DNA of 56,677 bases from assembly GCF_016648105.1 (NCBI RefSeq), contig NZ_JACVVE010000037.1, positions 1 through 56,677 on the forward strand. Reading direction: 5' to 3'. Shown here piece by piece: positions 44,801-53,398 of this stretch (its first letter is position 1; each line of letters begins with the position of its first letter). The notes beneath the pieces are model-generated. The model made no database searches, was not told where the DNA came from, and worked only from the letters and a program-made list of their open reading frames with translations. This DNA comes from Pseudomonas sp. S31. GTDB lineage: Bacteria > Pseudomonadota > Gammaproteobacteria > Pseudomonadales > Pseudomonadaceae. The position numbers and the translations under genes were made by a program.

Positions 44801-44891
44801 GATCGGGACGCTGTTCACCTTGTTCGTGTTGCCATGCTTCTACACCCTTTTGGCGCACAAGGCGCCAAGCAGGGAGACAGCGGTGGCCTGA
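41847..44891 (+). CDS. mexW: RND multidrug efflux transporter (MexW-like)
   Basis: The 1014-residue proton-driven exporter starts MALTDPFIRRPVLACVVSLLILLLGLQAW. It has the RND motifs: two large periplasmic loops, the paired Asp of TM4 (GLVVDDAIVVVEN), GFLTGLTGALFKEFA, and the C-terminal VGLVTLIGLITKHGILIVEFANQLREE repeat. The length matches HAE1 pumps. The likely substrates are dyes, macrolides and other amphiphiles, by family. It follows the adaptor gene and is closed by a REP pair. Confidence 0.88.
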   Translation: MALTDPFIRRPVLACVVSLLILLLGLQAWSKLQIRQYPQMENALITVTTAYPGANAETIQGYITQPLQQSLASAEGIDYMTSVSRQNFSIISIYARIGADSDRLFTELLAKANEVRNQLPQDSEDPVLAKEAADASALMYISFYSQQMSNPQITDYLSRVIQPKLATLPGMAEAEILGNQVFAMRIWIDPVKLAGFGLSATDVTSAVRRYNFLAAAGEVKGEYVVTSINASTELKSAEAFAALPVKTSGDTRVLLGDVARIEMGAENYDTVSSFDGIPSVYIGIKATPAANPLDVIKEVRKIMPELESQLPSALKASIAYDATLFIQASIDEVIKTLGEAVLIVIVVVFLFLGALRSVLIPVVTIPLSMIGVLFFMQMMGYSLNLLTLLAMVLAIGLVVDDAIVVVENIHRHMEEGKSPFDAALEGAREIAMPVVSMTITLAAVYAPIGFLTGLTGALFKEFALTLAGAVVISGIVALTLSPMMCALLLRPEQNASGLAHRLDKAFDGLKVRYQRLLHTTLDSRPVVLVFAVLVLCLIPVLLKFTQNELAPNEDQGVIFMMSSAPQPANLDYLNAYTDQFTPLFKTFPEYYSSFQINGFNGVQTGIGGFLLKPWNERERTQMELLPQVQAKLEEISGLQIFGFNLPSLPGTGEGLPFQFVINTAGDYPALLEVAQRVKERAQATGKFAFLDIDLAFDKPEVVVDIDRAKAAQMGVSMDTLGGTLATLLGEAEINRFTLEGRSYKVIAQVERPYRDNPGWLNNYYVKNEQGQLLPLSTLITLSDRARPRQLNQFQQLNSAIIQGVPMVSMGEALQTISDIAREEAAEGFSFDYAGQARQFVQEGNALWVTFGLALAIIFLVLAAQFESFRDPLVILVTVPLSICGALLPLFLGISSMNIYTQVGLVTLIGLITKHGILIVEFANQLREEQQLTAREAVEQAAAIRLRPVLMTTAAMVFGMVPLILATGAGAVSRFDIGTVIATGMSIGTLFTLFVLPCFYTLLAHKAPSRETAVA

Positions 44892-44894
44892 GGG

Positions 44895-44988
44895 GGCCTC
44901 TTCGCGGGTAAACCCGCTCCTACAGGGGCCTCACCATTTCCGAAAAAGGTAAAGATCCTGTAGGAGCGGGTTTACCCGCGAAGAGGCC
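44895..44988. repeat. REP element pair (inverted)
   Basis: Facing canonical copies lie at 44895-44926 and 44957-44988 (GGCCTCTTCGCGGGTAAACC arms), between the convergent mexW and small-protein genes. Confidence 0.93.
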
Positions 44989-45004
44989 CGCTCAGGCACC
45001 ACAA

Positions 45005-45031
45005 AAGCAAAGGCCCGGCAATCACCGGGCC
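45005..45031 (-). terminator. Terminator of the methyltransferase-wapQ-small protein operon
   Basis: On the minus strand GGCCCGG / CCGGGCC with a 6-base loop is followed by TTTGCTTTTGT. It lies about 20 bases after the stop of the small secreted protein gene. Confidence 0.75.
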
Positions 45032-45052
45032 CCGCACCTTTCGCACAGTCAT

Positions 45053-45280
45053 TCAGCCAACCGGCCGCAACCCCTGACGCAACCCGAACAGGAACAGCAA
45101 CAGATCATGGTCAGGCTGGGCCTGCACCTGCTCCTTCACCACCCGAGGCACCGGGCACTGCTCGGCCATCGCCGCCTTGCTGAACACCACTGGCCGCGGT
45201 TCTTCCCAGGCCGCCACCGCCACGGTGGTCACCGCCAGACCGGCCAACAGAAACAAAGCTCGTGCGATTTCTAGTTTCAT
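45053..45280 (-). CDS. Small secreted protein, third gene of the wapQ operon
   Basis: This 75-residue product begins with a signal-like N terminus (MKLEIARALFLLAGLAVTTVAVAA). The mature part is about 50 residues (WEEPRPVVFSKAAMAEQCPVPRVVKEQV) with one Cys and a hydrophobic LLLFLFGLRQGLRPVG end. I do not recognise the family. The start shares a base with the wapQ stop (TGATG), which supports translation and membership of the operon. A longer in-frame extension would overlap wapQ and is rejected. Confidence 0.65.
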   Translation of the reverse strand: MKLEIARALFLLAGLAVTTVAVAAWEEPRPVVFSKAAMAEQCPVPRVVKEQVQAQPDHDLLLFLFGLRQGLRPVG

Positions 45281-45978
45281 CACTCTAACCCTTTGACAGC
45301 GCTGCCAAACGCCATCTGGTAAAAGTAGAGCAGTGAATGCCATTGCGCTTCATTCAACGACGAGTGGCGGCGCAACTGACGCAGGTCATTGCCGGCCGCG
45401 CGCTGGCAACTGATGCGCCGGCGGCACTTTTCCAGGTCGAGCAAGGCGACTTCGGCCCTGGCTTGTTCACCATCACCGGTCACCTTGACGAACACATGCT
45501 TGCCGTACAGGCAGCCGTGCTGCCAGTGGCCCAGGTGCATGCGCGCCAGGTTGTCGGCGAGGTCCTTGAGCATGCGCTCGTGCACAGCCTGTGGGTAGCG
45601 CTCCCAGGCGCCCTCGGCCATCCACGTGTCGAGGTCGACGAAACCGTCCAGGGCCTCGCTGACCAGCAAGGCCCTCCACTGGTGATCGGCATCGCGCTGG
45701 ACACCGGCGAACACGATGCGTGGCACGCGCACGCCGAGCTGCTCGAAACTGTGCAGCGCATCCAGTTCGCGCAGCACGGTGGGCCGCCCGAACGGGTGCC
45801 GCAGGCTGCGATAGATGTGCCCGACCTGACGCTTGGCATATAGCGTCAGCCCGTTGTCGTCGTTCAAACGCTGCACGCCACTCTCGCCACCGCGCCGCTG
45901 GTTGGGTTCCTCGACCCATTCGCCTTGCTGAGCCCAGTAATGATCGAACTGGGACTCCCCTCTGTGGGCTACCGCCAT
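45280..45978 (-). CDS. wapQ: InaA/Kdo-kinase-family LPS kinase (WapQ-like)
   Basis: The 232 residues match the lipopolysaccharide kinase (InaA/WaaP-like) fold: LYAKRQVGHIYRSLRHPFGRPTVLRELDALHSFEQLGVRVP carries the ATP-lysine and helix C. NLARMHLGHWQHGCLYGKHVFV is the catalytic loop, and VALLDLEKCRR holds the metal Asp. It probably phosphorylates a core heptose in the inner core of LPS at the cytoplasmic side. In P. fluorescens a methyltransferase-wapQ pair next to colRS was reported as ColR-controlled, and the same order is seen here. The ATG is at 45978; the codon just before it is a TTG. Confidence 0.82.
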   Translation of the reverse strand: MAVAHRGESQFDHYWAQQGEWVEEPNQRRGGESGVQRLNDDNGLTLYAKRQVGHIYRSLRHPFGRPTVLRELDALHSFEQLGVRVPRIVFAGVQRDADHQWRALLVSEALDGFVDLDTWMAEGAWERYPQAVHERMLKDLADNLARMHLGHWQHGCLYGKHVFVKVTGDGEQARAEVALLDLEKCRRRISCQRAAGNDLRQLRRHSSLNEAQWHSLLYFYQMAFGSAVKGLE

Positions 45979-45984
45979 CAAACA

Positions 45985-46665
45985 CTACCCCTTGCGCAAT
46001 ACGTAGACTCGCCACATGGCATAGAACGGCAGGAAATCCAGCCGCTCCTGAATGCGAAAGCCCGCGTCAACGAACTCCTGCTCGACAGTTTCCGCCGGTA
46101 ACACGAAGCGGTTCTGGTAACTGTCCTGTTGGGCCTTGGCGCTGCGCCGCTGCTCGAGCTTACGCCGGCGCCAGGCTTTGAAATTTCCATCGACCCATAG
46201 CGACAAAATCACACTGTCGCGGCTAACTCTCTGAAACTCCGACAGAATAGTCCTACGATGGGCCGCTTCGCCAATGTGATGGAACAAACGCATGCAGAAA
46301 ATGCTGTCCACCGCGTTGTCCGGCAGGTCGATGGCGAATGCAGACGTCTGCAAGGGGCGTACCCGCTCCACCACTTCGCGCGGTTGCGAGGCACAGGCGG
46401 TCTGGATCATGGCTTCGGAGTTGTCGGCGCCGATGATCACCCGATTCGGCTTTTCCGCCAGCAATGGCCAGAAACGACCGGCGCCGCAGGGCAGGTCGAG
46501 CACCAGCCCCGGCTCGCCAGCCAGGGCCAGGGCGCGCCGCGCCAGCTGTTCATCGCGCTTGTGGGACAGGCGCCGGGCCAGGCCATCCTGGTGCTTGATG
46601 AAATACTCGCGGGCGTGCTGCTGGTCATACTTGTCGGAAAATTCGAGCTTGATGGGGGTTGGCAT
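45985..46665 (-). CDS. Class I SAM-dependent methyltransferase
   Basis: The 226-residue protein has the Rossmann methyltransferase motifs: LVLDLPCGAGRFWPLLAEK (motif I), VIIGADNSEAMIQTA (II), FAIDLPDNAVDSIFCMRLFHHI (IV). It probably methylates a small molecule or LPS-related substrate; none can be assigned. Six bases separate it from wapQ. It is the first gene of the operon and follows a ColR-like site. The start at 46665 fits the domain; the extension upstream has no support. Confidence 0.85.
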   Translation of the reverse strand: MPTPIKLEFSDKYDQQHAREYFIKHQDGLARRLSHKRDEQLARRALALAGEPGLVLDLPCGAGRFWPLLAEKPNRVIIGADNSEAMIQTACASQPREVVERVRPLQTSAFAIDLPDNAVDSIFCMRLFHHIGEAAHRRTILSEFQRVSRDSVILSLWVDGNFKAWRRRKLEQRRSAKAQQDSYQNRFVLPAETVEQEFVDAGFRIQERLDFLPFYAMWRVYVLRKG

Positions 46666-46732
46666 TACGCATCTCCTGACTCCAATGGCGCTCACCTTAG
46701 GCAGGTGGGCGTAGGAATCAGGTCATGCGCGT

Positions 46733-46748
46733 GTGAAAATTCCGTCAT
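46733..46748 (-). promoter_or_regulatory. Candidate ColR-binding site before the methyltransferase-wapQ operon
   Basis: On the minus strand ATGACGGAATTTTCAC resembles the ColR consensus as I recall it, YYNASNNYTTTTTCAC, with three mismatches. It shares TGACGG-N2-TTTTCAC with the site upstream of the PAP2 gene. It lies 68 bases before the methyltransferase start. Confidence 0.5.
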
Positions 46749-46773
46749 GTGCCCCACGGTATGTTGCCAAGTG

Positions 46774-48084
46774 TTACTCCGCTGGGCCGCCTCGGTCGGG
46801 CTGTGCCGCGCCCTGGCTCAAGTCCACCTGAAAGCGGCAACCATGGGGCGAGGTGGCCGTGAGGGTCACGCGCCAACCCTGGTCATCGCAGATCCGCTGC
46901 ACCAGCGACAGCCCCAGCCCCAAGCCTTCGCCGCGGCGCTCGTTGCCGCGCACGAACGGTTGGAACATCGCCTCGCGCTGCTCCTCGGGAATGCCCACCC
47001 CACTGTCCTCGACACTGAAACCAGTGGCTTCCAGGCTCAGGCGGATATACCCACTGTCGGTGTAGTGCGCGGCATTGCGCAGCAGGTTGCCCATCACCGA
47101 CTGCAGGAAGGTAGCGTTGTACAGCACCGGGCTGGCGCTGACGCGGCCGTCGAAATACAGGGCCAGGCCCTTCTGCTCGATGGTGTCGCGCCACACTCCG
47201 ATGAGTTCGTCGGCCACCTCGCGCAAGGTCGCGCGTGAGGCCACCGCGCCCTCGTCGCGCTGGGCGCGGGCCAGCATCAGGAAGGTCTTGACCAGCTCGC
47301 GCATCTCTTCGGTGGCCCGGGCGATGCGCTCGACCTGGTTGCGCGAGCGGCTGTCCAGCCCCGGGTTTTCCATCAACAGCTCGCAGGAGGTGGCCAGCAC
47401 CATCAGCGGCGTACGCAGTTCGTGGCTGACATCGCTGGTGAACAGACGCTCGCGGGTCAGGGCATCGCGCAGGCGGCCTAGCGTGTCGTCGAAGGCCACC
47501 GCCAGCTGACCGACTTCGTCGGCCGCGTAGTCTGGCGCCAAGGGCGGGGCCAGGCCGAGCAACTGGTCGCGGTGGCGTACCTGGCGGGCCAGGCGGATGA
47601 CCGGTGCCATCACCCGGCGGGCCAGCAGCCAGCCGAGAATCACCGCCAGCGCCAGGCTGAGCACGAAGCCCACCACCACCACGGCGAACAGCACCCGCTC
47701 GCGTTCCTCGAAGTCGCTCTGGTCCTGCAGCAATACATAGCGCCGGCCATCGACGATCTCGACCATGGCATGGTACGACAGCTGGTCGCGGAACACCTCG
47801 TGGAAGCCCTCGTCGAGGTGACGCAGGTCCTTGGGCAGTTCGAAGTCGTCACGCCCGCCACTGAAGTAGAACAGCTGGTCAGGGCGTGGCCGGTGGCTCC
47901 AGTCGCTGATGCTGTCCATGCGCAGCAGGCGCTGCAAGTCGCCGCCGAGCACCGAGGAGATCAGCCGTTCCTCGACCAGGTGCACGGTACCGACGATGCC
48001 GAAGGCGAAGGCGCCGGCCACCAGGGCGCTCATCAACGCGAAGGCGATGATGATGCGCTGGGCAAGGCTTTGCTTAAACTCCAT
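46774..48084 (-). CDS. colS: Sensor histidine kinase ColS
   Basis: ColS senses excess iron, zinc and other envelope signals and phosphorylates ColR. The 436 residues have two membrane helices (about 10-32 and 131-155) around a small periplasmic domain. That domain includes Glu96 and the E126-x-x-E129 motif, the residues proposed for metal sensing in P. putida. A HAMP region, SDVSHELRTPL (His221), NLLRNAAHY (N box) and GLGLGLSLVQRI (G box) follow. The start at 48084 gives the family N terminus, MEFKQSLAQRI. It overlaps the colR 3' end by 11 bases. Confidence 0.92.
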   Translation of the reverse strand: MEFKQSLAQRIIIAFALMSALVAGAFAFGIVGTVHLVEERLISSVLGGDLQRLLRMDSISDWSHRPRPDQLFYFSGGRDDFELPKDLRHLDEGFHEVFRDQLSYHAMVEIVDGRRYVLLQDQSDFEERERVLFAVVVVGFVLSLALAVILGWLLARRVMAPVIRLARQVRHRDQLLGLAPPLAPDYAADEVGQLAVAFDDTLGRLRDALTRERLFTSDVSHELRTPLMVLATSCELLMENPGLDSRSRNQVERIARATEEMRELVKTFLMLARAQRDEGAVASRATLREVADELIGVWRDTIEQKGLALYFDGRVSASPVLYNATFLQSVMGNLLRNAAHYTDSGYIRLSLEATGFSVEDSGVGIPEEQREAMFQPFVRGNERRGEGLGLGLSLVQRICDDQGWRVTLTATSPHGCRFQVDLSQGAAQPDRGGPAE

Positions 48085-48757
48085 CGCGGCCCTCGGCGAG
48101 GCGATAGCCGACGCCATGGACGGTATGCAGCAAGGGTTTCTCGAAGGGCTTGTCGATCACCTGGCGCAGCTGGTGAACGTGGCTGCGCAGGCTGTCGCTG
48201 TCGGGGCAGTCATCGCCCCAGAGGGCTTCTTCGAGCACCTCGCGGCGCAGTACGTGCGGGCTTTTCTGCATCAGTACCGCCAATAGCTTGAGCCCGACCG
48301 GGTTGAGCTTGAGCAGGCGGCCCTGGCGGGTCACTTCGAGGGTATCGAGGTCGTAGCTCAGGTCGGCGACCTGCAGGGTCCGCCGCCCTCCTCCCTGTGC
48401 CCGGCGCAGCACCGCTTCGATGCGCGCGGCCAGTTCGGACAGGGCGAACGGCTTGAGCAGGTAATCGTCGGCCCCCGAACGGAAGCCTTGCAGGCGGTCG
48501 TCCAGCTGGTCACGGGCGGTGAGCATGATCACCGGGGTATCGCGCCGGGCATCTTCGCGCAGGCGTTTGCACAGGGTATAGCCATCGATGCCCGGGAGCA
48601 TGATGTCGAGCACGATCAGGTCGTAGTGCTCGGTGGCTGCCAGGTGTAGGCCGGACAAGCCATCCTGGGCGCAGTCGACGGTGTAGCCTTTCATGCCGAG
48701 GTAGTCGGCCAGGTTGGCGAGGATATCGCGGTTGTCTTCAACCAAAAGAATGCGCAT
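48074..48757 (-). CDS. colR: Response regulator ColR
   Basis: The 227-residue OmpR-type regulator has a receiver domain with LVEDN acids near 6-9, phospho-acceptor Asp51 (LIVLDIMLPG) and the switch segment LTARDQ. A winged-helix effector domain follows (LTRQGRLLKLNPVGLKLLAVLMQKSPHVLRREVLEE ... SLRSHVHQLRQVIDKPF). It controls envelope genes and is partnered with ColS. The start at 48757 follows GGAG and matches MRILLVEDNRDI. Confidence 0.94.
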   Translation of the reverse strand: MRILLVEDNRDILANLADYLGMKGYTVDCAQDGLSGLHLAATEHYDLIVLDIMLPGIDGYTLCKRLREDARRDTPVIMLTARDQLDDRLQGFRSGADDYLLKPFALSELAARIEAVLRRAQGGGRRTLQVADLSYDLDTLEVTRQGRLLKLNPVGLKLLAVLMQKSPHVLRREVLEEALWGDDCPDSDSLRSHVHQLRQVIDKPFEKPLLHTVHGVGYRLAEGRDGV

Positions 48758-48853
48758 CGAGGTCTCCTGTGCGGCGCTTCGCAGTGGTGCGCGGCAGGCG
48801 CAGCTTAAGGCCATTGCCTGCATGGTGCCAGCCCTGAGGGAAAAACGCCGGCC

Positions 48854-48869
48854 TTGACGGTTTTTTCAC
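48854..48869 (+). promoter_or_regulatory. Candidate ColR-binding site upstream of the PAP2 gene
   Basis: TTGACGGTTTTTTCAC fits the ColR consensus YYNASNNYTTTTTCAC (as I recall it) at every defined position. It lies 70 bases before the PAP2 start and about 100 bases from the divergent colR start, so it could serve either. Confidence 0.6.
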
Positions 48870-48938
48870 TCATCCTTCACGCACCCAGCATAGCGGCCAC
48901 TCGACAATGCGCGGTCTCAACCGTGCCCTGGAGCTGTC

Positions 48939-49667
48939 ATGCAAACGCCTATTCGCCCCCGTCCGATCAACCTCTGGCTGTACCTGGGCATACCTGTCGC
49001 GACTGCCGTGGCGTTGATCCTGCTGGAGCTGACCTCGGTCGACATGGACATCGCCAAGCTGTTCTACGACCCGGTGGCCGGCGCCTTCATCGGCCGCCAC
49101 AGCTACTGGCTGGAGAACATCCTGCATGATCGGGTCAAGCAGGGGGTGATCCTGCTCGGCGTGCTGGCACTGGTGGTGTTCGCCCTGAGCTTCTTCTGGA
49201 AAAGGCTGTTCGGCTGGCGCCGCGAGCTAGGTTGCCTGGTGCTGGCACTGGGCTTGTCCACGGCGTTCGTCACACCCCTGAAAAAGGTCACCCAGGTGCA
49301 GTGCCCATGGAGCCTGACCCAGTTCGGCGGCAAGGAAACCTACAGCAAGTTGCTCGAGCCGCGCCCGGCCACCGACAAGCCAGGCTTGTGCTGGCCGGGC
49401 GGCCACGCGGCAACCGGGTTCTGCCTGTTCGGGCTGTTCTTCATGCTGCGCGACCGGCGCCCGCGTCTGGCGCGGTTGGCGTTCGTGGTGGCGTTGGTGG
49501 CGGGTTCAGCCCTGGGGTTCGGGCGAATGCTACAGGGTGCGCACTTCCTGTCGCATAACGTGTGGACAGGGGTGTTCTGCTGGTTGATCGGCTTGGGGTC
49601 GTATTACCTGGTGCTGTATCGCAGGGGCATGGCTGAAGTGCCAGCCGGCGAGCGCAGCGTCGCCTGA
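48939..49667 (+). CDS. PAP2-superfamily membrane phosphatase, ColR-regulon candidate
   Basis: The 242-residue polytopic membrane protein has the PAP2 layout. The first motif is K-x6-CP (KKVTQVQCPWSL instead of Lys-x6-Arg-Pro), the second PGGHAATG, and the third GRMLQGAHFLSHN. The family's final Asp after the His is replaced by His. It belongs to the CPW subgroup of PAP2 proteins and may act on lipid A or undecaprenyl phosphates. GGAG precedes the ATG at 48939. It is divergent from colR. Confidence 0.82.
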   Translation: MQTPIRPRPINLWLYLGIPVATAVALILLELTSVDMDIAKLFYDPVAGAFIGRHSYWLENILHDRVKQGVILLGVLALVVFALSFFWKRLFGWRRELGCLVLALGLSTAFVTPLKKVTQVQCPWSLTQFGGKETYSKLLEPRPATDKPGLCWPGGHAATGFCLFGLFFMLRDRRPRLARLAFVVALVAGSALGFGRMLQGAHFLSHNVWTGVFCWLIGLGSYYLVLYRRGMAEVPAGERSVA

Positions 49668-49694
49668 TTCGCGGGCAAGCCCGCTCCCACAGGG
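49667..49694. repeat. Single REP element
   Basis: One copy (GATTCGCGGGCAAGCCCGCT, then CCCACAGGG) begins at the stop codon of the PAP2 gene; no facing partner is present. Confidence 0.85.
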
Positions 49695-49735
49695 AGTTGC
49701 GCTGGATTCCAGGAGTTGGGTAAGACCACAGTCAC

Positions 49736-49766
49736 GAAAAAGCCCCGGTTCTCGCGAACCGGGGCT
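49736..49766 (-). terminator. Rho-independent terminator of groESL
   Basis: An 11-base stem AGCCCCGGTTC / GAACCGGGGCT with a 4-base loop has its T run (TTTTTCG) on the minus strand. It ends the groES-groEL transcript about 30 bases after the groEL stop and could also stop read-through from the PAP2 side. Confidence 0.85.
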
Positions 49767-49794
49767 TCTTCATGGAGCAGGGGGTAAGGCTGGC

Positions 49795-51438
<1,644 letters not shown>

Positions 51439-51486
51439 GATCGTTTAATCCTTGAAATTCTTTGGAGTAACGGGAAGTCGGGAAAA

Positions 51487-51780
51487 TCAGCCTTCGACAA
51501 CGGCGAGGATTTCGTTCTCGCTCATTACCAGCAGGTCTTCGCCGTCGACTTTCACGGTGTTGCTGCCCGAGTAAGGGCCGAAAACCACTTTGTCACCCAC
51601 TTTGACGGCCAGCGCACGTACTTCGCCGTTGTCCAGGATGCGACCGGTGCCAACGGCGACGACTTCGCCGCGGTTTGGTTTTTCAGCGGCCGAACCCGGC
51701 AGGACGATACCGCCAGCGGTTTTCGATTCTTCTTCGCTGCGACGGATGACTACGCGGTCATGCAGAGGACGAAGCTTCAT
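51487..51780 (-). CDS. groS: Co-chaperonin GroES
   Basis: GroES caps the GroEL ring. The 97-residue protein begins MKLRPLHDRVVIRRSEEESKTAGGIVLPGSAAEKPNRGEV, with the mobile loop, and ends in the ENEILAVVEG strand. The start at 51780 matches the family; in-frame sequence upstream to 52269 has no GroES content. It is first in the groESL operon. Confidence 0.98.
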   Translation of the reverse strand: MKLRPLHDRVVIRRSEEESKTAGGIVLPGSAAEKPNRGEVVAVGTGRILDNGEVRALAVKVGDKVVFGPYSGSNTVKVDGEDLLVMSENEILAVVEG

Positions 51781-51929
51781 TGTCGATCTCTCCCAAATTG
51801 TGGTTTTCATCGGCCGGTATCGACACCGGCGGGTTGATGCGGTCCGGCGTTGCCGGGAAGTGGCCCGCGACGGGCGAGCCACTTGTGTCATGTCTGGTGT
51901 CGCCACCAGAAACCTTGCGGTGACCACAT

Positions 51930-51957
51930 ACATGAGGTCGCCCGAAACGATTACAAG
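51930..51957 (-). promoter_or_regulatory. Heat-shock (sigma-32/RpoH) promoter of groESL
   Basis: On the minus strand CTTGTAA (51951-51957) and CCTCATGT (51930-51937) are spaced 13 bases. This is close to the RpoH consensus CTTGAAA-N13-CCCCATNT. The leader to groES would be about 140 bases. No CIRCE/HrcA palindrome is present. Confidence 0.65.
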
Positions 51958-52005
51958 GTCTTGAATATAAAATTTTTCATCGAAACGTTTCACCCACGAC
52001 AGGCT

Positions 52006-52036
52006 CAACGAAAAACGGCCCCTCACGGGGCCGTTT
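52006..52036 (-). terminator. Rho-independent terminator of fxsA
   Basis: Stem AAACGGCCCC / GGGGCCGTTT with a 4-base loop continues into TTTTTCGTT on the minus strand. It separates fxsA from the groES promoter region. Confidence 0.8.
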
Positions 52037-52048
52037 GCAACGGAATGG

Positions 52049-52510
52049 TCACTTGTCGCGGCGCTCGTACTCGCCCTCGATGACATTAGGCCGATGGCCA
52101 GCATCGCGCGGCTGGGCCTGGAGCGGGTCATCCTGGAACGCCCGCTGACGCATGGCCTGCTCCTCGGCGCGCTGGCGCATCTTGCGCGCGGCCAGGTGGC
52201 GGGTGAACGGCAGCAGGCACAGCACGCCCAGCACGTCGCTGATGAAACCCGGCAGCAGCAGCAGGCCACCGCCGACGGCCATCATCATGCCCTGGAACAT
52301 GTCTTCGGCAGGCAGTTCGCCACGTTGCAGGCTTTCACGGGCACGCAGGGCGGTGGCCAGGCCGGCCACGCGCAGCACCAGCACACCCAGTGCGGAGCCG
52401 GCGATGATCAGCAGCAGCGCCGGGAAGAAACCGATGGCGGCGCTGACTTTGACGAAGACGAACAACTCCAGCACCGGAAAAATCAGAAACAGCAGTAGAA
52501 AAGCACGCAT
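52049..52510 (-). CDS. fxsA: FxsA-family membrane protein
   Basis: The 153-residue protein has four hydrophobic stretches (MRAFLLLFLIFPVLELFVFVKV, FFPALLLIIAGSALGVLVLR, MFQGMMMAVGGGLLLLPGFISDVLGVLCLLP). A charged cytoplasmic tail follows. In E. coli FxsA affects phage F exclusion; the cellular role is unclear. It sits directly upstream of groES in many Pseudomonas. The ATG is at 52510. Confidence 0.85.
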   Translation of the reverse strand: MRAFLLLFLIFPVLELFVFVKVSAAIGFFPALLLIIAGSALGVLVLRVAGLATALRARESLQRGELPAEDMFQGMMMAVGGGLLLLPGFISDVLGVLCLLPFTRHLAARKMRQRAEEQAMRQRAFQDDPLQAQPRDAGHRPNVIEGEYERRDK

Positions 52511-52575
52511 CAAGGATTCCTCGACGGAAGAGAACCTTCCAATAAGACCTCAGATGGATGCGCGCGCTCCGGATT

Positions 52576-53307
52576 TCAAGCCTCGGCAGCCTCAGCGGCC
52601 GGCCACTGGTCGGCGCGGGCCAGCAAAACCAGGGCTTCACGGATTTGTGTCGGTGTGTTGCAAGCCGCCGGGAACGGCAGCCAGTAGATGCCCTGGCCAA
52701 TGCGCAGGTGCATCCCTTCGCTGTCGATGCCGACCATTTCGGCCGGCGCATGGCGCGGCAGGCCCGTGAGCTCCACATAGTGGCCGATGGCATTGGCGTG
52801 GTCGGCGTTCATGTGCTCGATCATGCTCGCCTCGGCCTTGCCGGCGAAGGGGTTGGCCAGGGTGACCTGGTCGAGCCAGTGAATTGCGCCGAAACCGCCG
52901 ATGTAGCGATGGCGCACCGGCTGCAGCACCCAGAAGTCGAAGTCGTGGGCCTTGTGGTAGTTGGACGCGTCGGGGAAGTAGCGGTAGTAGCGCTCGGCTG
53001 CGGCTTCGATGGCCTCCGGCGTCTCGAGCTTGTGTGCCTCGGCCATCACCGTCAGGCGGCCGACGGCCTGCACGTCCTCGGCCTCGCGCTCGCCGACCAG
53101 CAGCGAGCACTTGGGGTCCTTGTGCAGGTTATGGGTGTGCTGGGCGATCCGGCTGATGAGGATCAGCGGGTTGCCCTGGGCGTCCAGGCAATACGGCACC
53201 ACCGAGCCGAACGGGAAGCCGGGCATCGATTTGGAATGGGTCGAGAGCACGCCGCGGTATTCCTTGAGCAGCAGTTCCCGGGCGGGGCGAAGGGCGTTGG
53301 TACTCAC
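52576..53307 (-). CDS. HugZ-like haem-binding/pyridoxamine-oxidase-fold protein
   Basis: The 243-residue protein has a split-barrel FMN-binding-like domain (PGFPFGSVVPYCLDAQGNPLILISRIAQHTHNLHKDPKCSLLVGE). A C-terminal DUF2470/HugZ helical domain follows (ASMIEHMNADHANAIGHYVELTGL). HugZ proteins degrade haem to release iron; others in the family are only putative. It begins with GTG at 53307, with GGAGC eight bases upstream. It is followed by fxsA about 60 bases downstream on the same strand. Confidence 0.78.
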   Translation of the reverse strand: MSTNALRPARELLLKEYRGVLSTHSKSMPGFPFGSVVPYCLDAQGNPLILISRIAQHTHNLHKDPKCSLLVGEREAEDVQAVGRLTVMAEAHKLETPEAIEAAAERYYRYFPDASNYHKAHDFDFWVLQPVRHRYIGGFGAIHWLDQVTLANPFAGKAEASMIEHMNADHANAIGHYVELTGLPRHAPAEMVGIDSEGMHLRIGQGIYWLPFPAACNTPTQIREALVLLARADQWPAAEAAEA

Positions 53308-53373
53308 GAAGGGTGCTCCTGGCGACGGACTGGATGGCTGACAAGATAAGCATTATCACCCGCCAGTGCCAAT

Positions 53374-53390
53374 GGGGCGCTTTGCGCCCC
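53374..53390 (-). terminator. Weak hairpin downstream of the DUF481 gene
   Basis: GGGGCGC / GCGCCCC around TTT lies just after the DUF481 stop. It lacks a clear T run on the minus strand, so termination would be weak or Rho-assisted. Confidence 0.4.
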
Positions 53391-53398
53391 CCAAAGAT

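Noticed and set aside
51781..52048. CIRCE element for HrcA control of groESL
   Set aside because: No TTAGCACTC-N9-GAGTGCTAA-like inverted repeat is present in the upstream region.
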